Below, piece by piece: positions 18,278 through 26,022 of a stretch of DNA of 64,000 nt. A program made the translations under genes and the position numbers. Numbering within the stretch: the stretch's first letter is position 1; every line of letters begins with the position of its first letter. The notes below the pieces were generated by a model. It was not told where the DNA came from and did no database searches. It saw only the letters and a list, made by a program, of their open reading frames with translations. This DNA is from Eubacterium ruminantium (GTDB lineage Bacteria; Bacillota; Clostridia; Lachnospirales; Lachnospiraceae): assembly GCA_900108205.1 (NCBI GenBank), contig FNUU01000001.1:668673-732672 (forward strand), in the 5' to 3' direction.

Positions 18278-18475
18278 CTATGCATCTTCTTTTCCAATTG
18301 CAAAGTACAGTACCGGTCCCAGAATAGTTATAAGCGAAACCAGCAGCCAGAGCGCTCTGTTTCCTCTCTTATAAGTCTTATGCCTGAGTATATGTACATA
18401 TGAAACCACCAGCAGAAGTATTTCCACTATCGCAAGCGGTATTATAATTGGTAAATATTCCTTTAAATCTCCCAT
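18278..18475 (-). CDS. Small membrane protein with PLDc_N (PLD nuclease N-terminal) domain
   Basis: 65 residues from the ATG at 18475 (GGAGG about 10 nt upstream; a TTG six codons earlier overlaps that site). Two hydrophobic helices (about residues 7-28 and 41-60) flank a basic loop HKTYKRGNRALWLLV. The second ends in LGPVLYFAIGK, the hallmark of the PLDc_N family. Such peptides usually sit beside ABC-2 exporters. Its role is unknown; it may be an accessory subunit or an immunity factor. Confidence 0.8.
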   Translation of the reverse strand: MGDLKEYLPIIIPLAIVEILLLVVSYVHILRHKTYKRGNRALWLLVSLITILGPVLYFAIGKEDA

Positions 18476-18567
18476 TTTGACTTTTTCCTCCAATATTTTT
18501 GTATTCTTAAATAATATTTATATGCTGTCGTATCTCACCACAGCATTCAACCTGCTCCTCATAATAA

Positions 18568-19176
18568 TCATTTTGAAAGCACCTTCTTGTGCCAGCCTTT
18601 TTTTTGGCATTTAGGACATTTCATATACTTGGTAAAACCCATATGTGGAGCAAATGTGATAAGTGCCATAGATGGAACGTACCTGTGATCACAATTAGGA
18701 CACATATAATATCCGGCATCATGATCAATCTTAAAGCAGCAGGCTGTCGTTATACCAAATACCATAATCGCAAGACCGATTATTATCGACCTGAGCAGCC
18801 ATGAAATATCCGCCAGCACTGCTATACCAATGAAAGCTCCCAATGACAGAAAGCCCAAAATATTGATTATTATATAGAAATGAAGAAGCTTCTTATTATT
18901 TATCTCTTCTTTTTTCTTCATCTCGAGAAGATTTTCTTCTGCTATTTTTTTATAATCATCCACCTTTATCCTCTCCCCTGTCAGGAGTTCATTGACACTG
19001 ATCCCCAGGATTTCGGATAACTCCAGCATCAGACTCGCATCCGGCAGAGACTTGCCTGTTTCCCATTTTGAAACCGCTCTGTCGGTTATCCCGAGTTTCT
19101 CTGCGAGAGCCGCCTGAGTCAGTCCCTTTTCCTTTCTTTCATTTGCTATGAATTTTCCGATCTTCTGTTGATCCAT
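18568..19176 (-). CDS. XRE-family transcriptional regulator with membrane segment and zinc ribbon
   Basis: 202 residues. Residues 1-65 form a Cro/C1-type helix-turn-helix (GLTQAALAEKLGITDRAVSKWETGKSLPDAS). Two hydrophobic segments follow (about 99-145). The C terminus has two Cys pairs, CPNCDHRY and CPKCQKKG, forming a zinc-ribbon-like tail. A membrane-bound HTH sensor upstream of a PLDc_N/ABC-2 cassette probably controls that cassette, perhaps in response to the exported compound or envelope stress. The 92-bp gap to the PLDc_N gene has no clear terminator. Confidence 0.88.
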   Translation of the reverse strand: MDQQKIGKFIANERKEKGLTQAALAEKLGITDRAVSKWETGKSLPDASLMLELSEILGISVNELLTGERIKVDDYKKIAEENLLEMKKKEEINNKKLLHFYIIINILGFLSLGAFIGIAVLADISWLLRSIIIGLAIMVFGITTACCFKIDHDAGYYMCPNCDHRYVPSMALITFAPHMGFTKYMKCPKCQKKGWHKKVLSK

Positions 19177-19582
19177 CTTACTCCCTTCCGATATTCTGAT
19201 GCAAAAAACTTTCTGATGGATGTCCCCTGCATCGTGACCTCAGAATATCTCAAACCTTCAAAAATATCCATGAACTGACGGTTGAATTGTTAAAAAACAG
19301 CCTGGAAAACTGACTCAACCACCGGTTGTATTGCCTGAAAACGACGTATTTACGTCATTTTTTCTCTTATATCTTTTTCACCGCCATCACACATGAACTT
19401 ACCTTAACACACACCTTAATCACGTATGATCGGAATAGAAAAATATAAATTTACTATTTTTCTATTATAAACTCTGCTATCAATGTATGTAAATCCTTTT
19501 ATATATAAGGATTAATATACTGCTTTGCCGTTGGCCATAATCCTTGTATAGATACTTGCGCCGCCATGCGTTCCAAAAAAAA
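19177..19582. other. Gene-free stretch with AT-rich palindromes
   Basis: No credible gene. It should hold the XRE promoter. Visible structures are GACGT-ATTT-ACGTC followed by ATTTTTT (about 19346-19366), a perfect 12-bp inverted repeat AATAGAAAAATA/TATTTTTCTATT (19434-19466), and AATCCTT/AAGGATT shortly after. The 12-bp palindrome could be a regulator site or part of a decayed element. I cannot assign a function. Confidence 0.4.
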
Positions 19583-19612
19583 GCCCGGACCGTATGGCCA
19601 TACGGTCCGGGC
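19583..19612 (-). terminator. Strong intrinsic terminator of the calpain-like gene
   Basis: A perfect 30-bp GC-rich palindrome beginning GCCCGGACCG, followed on the minus strand by eight T residues. It is 66 bp after the stop of the calpain-like gene and closes that single-gene transcript. Confidence 0.85.
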
Positions 19613-19677
19613 AATTCTTTTCAGAAAAACTTAGTCTCACATTATATACATATTATATATAAATAAAAATTGATTTA

Positions 19678-22446
19678 TTATTTTCTCTTTCCCGCCGGCT
19701 TTTTTGCCTCTGTACGCGGTTTCATGGTTGCTATATCAACCCCTTTATCAATTCCTCTTCCTTCGAGATTCTTCTCGATGGTTTTGAGCTGCTGTTTCAT
19801 AATCTTCTTGTCAGGATTGATCATCTGTGCGATATTCGTACTGTTGGCAATCGTTCTGAATGCTTTATTATTAAACATTCTGTCAGAAACCTCGTCGATC
19901 TTCGACTTGTCCTTAATCTTATTTGCATCACAGTATGCATTCACAAGCTTTGCTGCATACTCCTTCTCATATTCTGTTTCAGGATTTTTGCCCTTATCTA
20001 TCGCATCGGCAACCTTACGGATCTCACTGCAGATACCAAGTCTCCTCTTCTCCCTCTTACTGGCACCAAAGAACTTTCCGTTAACATGAGTTTCGTATGC
20101 TTCAACAAGTTTAACCAGTGGTTCTGTAAGCTTTTTAAGATCCTTAATCTCTCTTCCGTTAGCACAAGCCATATTATGGCGGAATATCTTGATTCCCTCA
20201 ACAAGATCATCATATGCCTTCGAATTATTTGAAAATACGAAATCGGTCGAGATCATCATATCGTACAGATCATTCGAAACCTTCATGTAATCCGTAAGCT
20301 TATCCGTTGTAAGCTTTTTTTCATTTTCTCTCACAATGTCCTCCGGCTTTATGATATCATAGCCTTCAACCTTCTGATGAGGCTGAGGCTCAAGAGCACC
20401 CATACCACTGAAATGAATATCAGGAAAGTCACGGACAAATTCCTCGAGCTGCATATCAAATATGCCGTCCTTGACATTTACCCATTCTCCTCTGATCACT
20501 CCGTCTTCATTGGTATATGCCATACCATTTTTGCCTTCGGATTTCGTATGCGGATTCTTGACTCTGAACATATATCTAGGCGGTTCTTCATCTGTCTTGT
20601 ATGCGCCTATGATCGAATATGCATGCTTCGCATCAGCATATACAACCTGATCCTTCCTCTGATGTGTTCCACATGTAATAGGAAGTCCCATTTCAGTACA
20701 GGCCCATATTTTGTCATAGAAGCTGTCCTTCAGCGGCGTCTTCGGAATTTCTGCCGCAAGCCCCATGTCATAAATGCCCGAATTAACCTCCTTGTAAATA
20801 TCCTTTATCGCCTTGGTAATTTCATTCTTCTTAGCGGCAGATTCTTCCTTACTGATTATTTCTTCTATACTTTCATCGAGCATGGTTCCAATCTTGTCAG
20901 AAACCATTTTATTTGTGATTGGCTTATCCTTATACTCATCCAGAAGCTTCTGCGCAGTGCTCTTTATCGCCGTAAATGCTTCTGCATAATAATCATTTGC
21001 TCCATACACGTCGCACTTTGTCTGCACGAGGCTGATCATATACTGTTCATCTTCCTTCATGAACTGCTCTTCGGTGAGAATACCACCTGAACTCTTGTAG
21101 AACTTGTAAAATGCATGTCTGGCGATTGCATCTGCATTCTTCATATCTACATTTTTTATACTGTCAAGCTTTTCAAGTGCCAGACGTTTTGCCTCAACCT
21201 CATTTGCTATCTGTGCATATCCCGGATTTTCTATTTCCTCATATTCGCCCTCAGGTCCAAGCAGGTTTTCCATGAACAGATATTCAACACCACCCTCGAT
21301 ACTCTTGATCGAAGGCACCCAGTCTTTATTCTTGGAACTGTTAACATCCTTCGGAACATTAAGATCCTTTCCTTTTGAATCATGAAGTCCGGTCAGTGCG
21401 TAGGCCTTCTCAATAAGCTGAACCCAGAGACAATCCTCAGCAAGACGGTCATATCTGCCGCCTCTTCCTATCTTAGGAACAGTTTTATCCACACGAACAT
21501 AGACCGGTCTGTATTCCGGCATCCTTCCTTCCTTGGAAACCTTACCATAGAGACGTACCGTCGCAGTTCCGTCGCCGTTATCCTTGATCATATCTTTTAT
21601 CTTCTGAGGGTATAACCTTGCAACCTCCTGAAGAGCAGCGTAGAGATAACATTCGCCTGAAACTCCCTGGGCAACATCCGTCATCCTTGGCTCATGAGGA
21701 AAGATCGGCGCATTACGTCTGTCAATCTCTGTTATCGGAAGATCTTTAAGGTCTTCATAATCCTCATCACGCTCATTTGAGTCATCTGGTTCAAAACTGT
21801 AATCAATCTCTACCCCGGATGCACTGATATAATAACAAGTATCTCCATCTTCGTTCTCGAGCTTAAGTCTTTTATATCCCTGTCCTACATTGGCTGTAGC
21901 AATACGCTCCCTTGAAGCTTTATCGAAGGTGTCCATAAACTCCAGATTGCCCTTGGTAGTTGTTTCAAAATACACCTCAAAGGACGCGAGAGCCCGCTGT
22001 CTGTTATCAAGAGTTTCCTGTGTCAGAAGGTATTCCCTGTTCTTTTTCTCCTGCTCCTCAGGCGAAAGAGCTTTAAACTCCTCCTCCGTAAGCTTCTTCA
22101 TATCATTTCTGAAAGCTTTCTCCTGATCCTCCACAAGCTTATTCATATCTTCAAGCATTTTAGGAAGATTAGATACAAACTCAACCTCTTTCTCATAATT
22201 TTCATGAGTATACGGATCCAGTTCTGCATAAGCCTTCATCTTATCAAGAAACTTCTTACATTTCTCATCCTTCTCGAAGAACACCCGATACTGGACACAG
22301 AGATCCCTTATCATTCTCTTCGAAGCAAAACTGCCCTGCTCAAAATCATGAAAACCTGCATTAATCTCAGCATGTCTGTCGAGCTGTTCAAGAGACTGCT
22401 CTCCAAGCTCTGTCAACTGTTCTATCTCCTCGAAATCCTTTGCCAT
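19678..22446 (-). CDS. Calpain-like (C2) cysteine protease-like protein, 922 residues
   Basis: ATG at 22446 with GGGAGG upstream; no signal peptide or membrane helix. Residues 1-240 are charged and helical. The catalytic domain has calpain hallmarks in order: Cys266 in DVAQGVSGECYLYAAL, LWVQLIEKAYAL (about 340), IEGGVEYL (about 383), His608 in KHAYSIIGAY and Asn631 in FRVKNPH. The His-Asn spacing equals that of calpains, but about 180 helical residues are inserted between the Cys and His lobes. No calcium-binding EF-hand is seen. From about 690 on there are two helical modules also present, in reverse order, in the protein at 11019-13628, then a basic tail (KKPAGKRK). It is likely an active thiol protease of unknown target; secretion would need a non-Sec route. 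Confidence 0.83.
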   Translation of the reverse strand: MAKDFEEIEQLTELGEQSLEQLDRHAEINAGFHDFEQGSFASKRMIRDLCVQYRVFFEKDEKCKKFLDKMKAYAELDPYTHENYEKEVEFVSNLPKMLEDMNKLVEDQEKAFRNDMKKLTEEEFKALSPEEQEKKNREYLLTQETLDNRQRALASFEVYFETTTKGNLEFMDTFDKASRERIATANVGQGYKRLKLENEDGDTCYYISASGVEIDYSFEPDDSNERDEDYEDLKDLPITEIDRRNAPIFPHEPRMTDVAQGVSGECYLYAALQEVARLYPQKIKDMIKDNGDGTATVRLYGKVSKEGRMPEYRPVYVRVDKTVPKIGRGGRYDRLAEDCLWVQLIEKAYALTGLHDSKGKDLNVPKDVNSSKNKDWVPSIKSIEGGVEYLFMENLLGPEGEYEEIENPGYAQIANEVEAKRLALEKLDSIKNVDMKNADAIARHAFYKFYKSSGGILTEEQFMKEDEQYMISLVQTKCDVYGANDYYAEAFTAIKSTAQKLLDEYKDKPITNKMVSDKIGTMLDESIEEIISKEESAAKKNEITKAIKDIYKEVNSGIYDMGLAAEIPKTPLKDSFYDKIWACTEMGLPITCGTHQRKDQVVYADAKHAYSIIGAYKTDEEPPRYMFRVKNPHTKSEGKNGMAYTNEDGVIRGEWVNVKDGIFDMQLEEFVRDFPDIHFSGMGALEPQPHQKVEGYDIIKPEDIVRENEKKLTTDKLTDYMKVSNDLYDMMISTDFVFSNNSKAYDDLVEGIKIFRHNMACANGREIKDLKKLTEPLVKLVEAYETHVNGKFFGASKREKRRLGICSEIRKVADAIDKGKNPETEYEKEYAAKLVNAYCDANKIKDKSKIDEVSDRMFNNKAFRTIANSTNIAQMINPDKKIMKQQLKTIEKNLEGRGIDKGVDIATMKPRTEAKKPAGKRK

Positions 22447-22517
22447 ATTGTTCCTCCCGTTTTATATCCTCATCAGCAAATATATATCACCCTTCTTTTT
22501 TACTTTGCATTTGAATG

Positions 22518-22550
22518 ATATCACAAATTCCGTAACAAAAGAGCAACAAA
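22518..22550 (-). promoter_or_regulatory. Promoter with the shared TTTGTTGCTCTTTTGTTA motif (calpain-like gene)
   Basis: Minus strand: the motif spans 22550-22533. TTGCTC (22546-22541) as -35, 17-bp spacer and TGATAT (22523-22518) as -10. It starts 1 bp after the rtcB stop. It nearly duplicates the motif before the other protease-like gene (13720-13737), including the distance to the start codon. Confidence 0.55.
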
Positions 22551-22551
22551 T

Positions 22552-23718
22552 TCATTGATTCTGCCCGCCGGCTTTGTAGTTATATACCGGCTTTATGATC
22601 TTTTCAATTTTTACCGTATCCTTAATTACAGACGTAATTTCATCTATACCTCTGTATGCAAAAGGACTCTCATCCAGAGTATCCTTATTGATACAAATGG
22701 AATGTATTCCATCCATAGCCTTTTTAAAGTCTGAAACAGTATGATGTTCGGCAACCTCTGAACGCTTATAGATTCTTCCGGCACCATGCGGAGCCGAGTT
22801 GTTCCAGTCAGAGTTTCCTAGTCCGGTACCAAGTATGATTCCGTCACGCATGTTGATTGGAATTATAACTCTTTCGCCTTTTCTCGCGCTGATTGCACCT
22901 TTTCTGAGTATAGGCTTTTTCTCCTCATCTGAAGAGCCGTCAACTGCTCCGAAAAAGTCTACGTAATTGTGGATACAGGTAAATTCATCTTCCGTCTTCC
23001 ACTTCATTCCATTTACAATTGAATCAATAATAGCCTCTCTGTTTAAAGCGGCAAATTCCTGAATGATCCTGATATCATGAAGATAATCATCCATAAGTTC
23101 ACCTGTCAGGCAGGTCATCTCATAAGGAGCATACCCCTGTTTTTTCATCTGCATTTCCTTCTGACCTGTTCTGAGATAGTAGTCAGCAACCTCCATTCCC
23201 AGATGTCTGCTGCCGGAATGAACAACAAGGTATATATTTCCGTCCTCATCTTTGTCAACCTCGATAAAATGATTTCCGCCACCGAGAGTTCCAATACTTC
23301 TGTTTGCTTTTCTTGCATTGATCCCTTTGCAGCATCTGAGTTCCGAAAGATCTACCCTGTCTGCATATTTATGTTCCTTTTCACGAATCCTTGGTCCTAC
23401 AGGTACATTTTCCCTGATAACAGAATCAAGCTGCTGGAACGGAAGTCCCTTGGTTTTAACTCTGGCCATAGTCATCCCGCATCCGATATCCACACCCACG
23501 AGACTCGGCAGGATAGAATCTCCGACTGTCATAGTCAGTCCTATGGTTCCGACCTTGCCCGGATGAACATCCGGCATTACTCTGACTTTGCTTCCTTCTG
23601 CGCTCGGATGATTACATATCATCTGAAGTTGTTTTCTTGCATGATCGTCAAGAGCATACAATTCATTTTCCACTGTATACACTATTGCATTTGTATATTT
23701 TCCATATATTGTAATCAT
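22552..23718 (-). CDS. rtcB: RtcB family RNA-splicing ligase
   Basis: About 388 residues from the ATG at 23718 (AAGAAGG upstream); a longer in-frame start overlaps the preceding gene and is unlikely. RtcB joins 2',3'-cyclic-phosphate and 5'-OH RNA ends with GTP and Mn2+. Conserved blocks are visible: VMPDVHPGK, VGVDIGCGM with the metal-binding Cys, GGGNHFIEVD, HSGSRHLG, the inner FTCIHNYVDF and GRIYKRSEV, and a C-terminal YKAGG ending where the guanylylated His region is expected. No archease partner is seen. It is cotranscribed with the 64-residue Cys-rich protein upstream, so an RNA repair role for both is plausible. Confidence 0.9.
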   Translation of the reverse strand: MITIYGKYTNAIVYTVENELYALDDHARKQLQMICNHPSAEGSKVRVMPDVHPGKVGTIGLTMTVGDSILPSLVGVDIGCGMTMARVKTKGLPFQQLDSVIRENVPVGPRIREKEHKYADRVDLSELRCCKGINARKANRSIGTLGGGNHFIEVDKDEDGNIYLVVHSGSRHLGMEVADYYLRTGQKEMQMKKQGYAPYEMTCLTGELMDDYLHDIRIIQEFAALNREAIIDSIVNGMKWKTEDEFTCIHNYVDFFGAVDGSSDEEKKPILRKGAISARKGERVIIPINMRDGIILGTGLGNSDWNNSAPHGAGRIYKRSEVAEHHTVSDFKKAMDGIHSICINKDTLDESPFAYRGIDEITSVIKDTVKIEKIIKPVYNYKAGGQNQ

Positions 23719-23746
23719 AAATAATCCTTCTTTCTGTTTGTATCTT

Positions 23747-23941
23747 TTACACTTTCCAGGAATCATGTCTGTCCTTGTCCTTCTGCCGTTTATCTCTTAC
23801 CGATTTCTTCTTTATAGAACTCTTACGCGGCTGATATTTAGGACAATTCTTGCACTTCCTTAAATCAACTTTTGCAAATCCTTTTTTACAATCTGCACCC
23901 TTACATACATAATAGATGCATGGTTCCAATCTATCTTTCAT
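23747..23941 (-). CDS. Small Cys-rich basic protein linked to rtcB
   Basis: 64 residues with AAAGGA 8 nt before the ATG. Six cysteines (CIYYVCKGADC then KCKNCPKY) suggest a zinc-binding knuckle. The C-terminal half is very basic (KSSIKKKSVRDKRQKDKDRHD), as expected for RNA binding. Its stop is 28 bp before the rtcB start. I do not know a named family; the context suggests an RtcB accessory factor. It is preceded by repeat family A copy 2, which would form part of its 5' leader if transcribed from upstream. Confidence 0.72.
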   Translation of the reverse strand: MKDRLEPCIYYVCKGADCKKGFAKVDLRKCKNCPKYQPRKSSIKKKSVRDKRQKDKDRHDSWKV

Positions 23942-23965
23942 TTTAATATCCTTTCATTTGCACTT

Positions 23966-24126
23966 TGTGCAGATTCTGACTCCGTCAGCATCACCTCGTG
24001 ACTCCGTCACTCGGTGATGGACATTCGCCAAATGTATGCATATATAGATGCTCCACCACATATGCATCACCGTTGTCCTGCGGTGTTTCATCTATATATT
24101 CAGCCGCTTGGCTCATTATCTGCACA
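23966..24126. repeat. Structured repeat family A, copy 2 (161 nt)
   Basis: Outer stem TGTGCAGAT (23966-23974) with ATCTGCACA (24118-24126), perfect. Inner hairpins are CTGAC-TCC-GTCAG, ATCACC..GTGAC-TCC-GTCAC..GGTGAT and a long variable arm closed by ATATATAGAT/ATCTATATAT. Relative to copies 1 and 3 the stems show compensatory changes (outer T-A to C-G; second hairpin T-A to C-G). The conserved CGCTTGGCTCATTATC is present. It lies between a minus-strand terminator and the rtcB-linked small gene. Confidence 0.78.
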
Positions 24127-24131
24127 AAAAA

Positions 24132-24171
24132 AACACCTCCGGTGCATGTATTATGCACCAAAAGAGGTGTT
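24132..24171 (-). terminator. Terminator of the short 24-codon transcript
   Basis: Stem AACACCTC/GAGGTGTT enclosing GGTGCAT/ATGCACC, followed on the minus strand by eight T residues that run into repeat family A copy 2. It ends the transcript that starts near 24358. Confidence 0.8.
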
Positions 24172-24210
24172 AGTCATCCTAAATTGTATATCAAAAACAG
24201 GAGTATTTCT

Positions 24211-24285
24211 CTACCCCGCGGACACACAAAGGACAACTGCCGCCTCTATGTTACTTATTGAATTGTTTAATCCTGTATTTCGCAT
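24211..24285 (-). CDS. 24-residue peptide ORF on a short terminated transcript
   Basis: ATG at 24285 with a strong AAAAGGAGG site 5 nt upstream and TAG at 24211. The peptide begins MRNTGLNNSISNIEAA and ends VVLCVSAG. It is framed by a consensus promoter (24365-24393) and an intrinsic terminator (24132-24171), giving a transcript of about 235 nt whose 70-nt leader can form a GAAGAT/ATCTTC hairpin and a GAAGC/GCTTC hairpin. It may be a leader peptide of an attenuator for the rtcB-linked genes, a standalone small protein, or the coding part of a dual-function RNA. The peptide is too short for family assignment. Confidence 0.55.
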   Translation of the reverse strand: MRNTGLNNSISNIEAAVVLCVSAG

Positions 24286-24364
24286 ATTGTCCTCCTTTTC
24301 GTCATGGGGTTAACAGTTACCGAAGCATTAAGCTTCCGAAGATTCGTGCCATCTTCAAGTCCGT

Positions 24365-24393
24365 AGTATAAACAAACATATACGATATGTCAA
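24365..24393 (-). promoter_or_regulatory. Consensus sigma-A promoter of the short transcript
   Basis: Minus strand TTGACA (24393-24388), 17-bp spacer, TATACT (24370-24365). This is one of the best promoters in the window and lies just after the gdhA terminator, so it drives only the short transcript and perhaps rtcB by read-through. Confidence 0.75.
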
Positions 24394-24405
24394 TAACTTA
24401 TAAAT

Positions 24406-24457
24406 AAAACAAGAAAGCGTCCTGCCACATATACGTGACAGAACGCTTTCTTGTTTT
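24406..24457. terminator. Bidirectional terminator after gdhA
   Basis: Long hairpin with stem AAAACAAGAAAGCGT paired to ACGCTTTCTTGTTTT, extended by CTG/CAG and CAC/GTG. It is 27 bp after the gdhA stop and has T-tracts on either strand. Confidence 0.85.
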
Positions 24458-24483
24458 ATAACTATATAATTGGATTTATTAAA

Positions 24484-25845
<1,362 letters not shown>

Positions 25846-25897
25846 TTATCTGATTATTTGTTTGCTGAGATTTTCCCCTGCTCAGCATCTGAAACGA

Positions 25898-25926
25898 ATT
25901 ATATAACACGATTTGGCAGTTGTAAA
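25898..25926 (-). promoter_or_regulatory. Sigma-A promoter of gdhA
   Basis: Minus strand TTTACA (25926-25921), 17-bp spacer, TATAAT (25903-25898), with an A/T-rich upstream region like an UP element. The start codon is 68 bp downstream of the -10. Confidence 0.7.
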
Positions 25927-26022
25927 TAATTTTTTTAAGTTTTTTTATATTTTTTTTGATTTTATTATGTCAAACGCTGTTTTAGTATATTTTATTTTGC
26001 GCAATTCATAAAAAATACAGTA

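Noticed and set aside
20377-21090. 237-codon open frame on the plus strand inside the calpain-like gene
   Set aside because: It is antisense to a clearly coding gene, has no ribosome binding site and an unnatural composition rich in Cys, His and Ile; a shadow frame.
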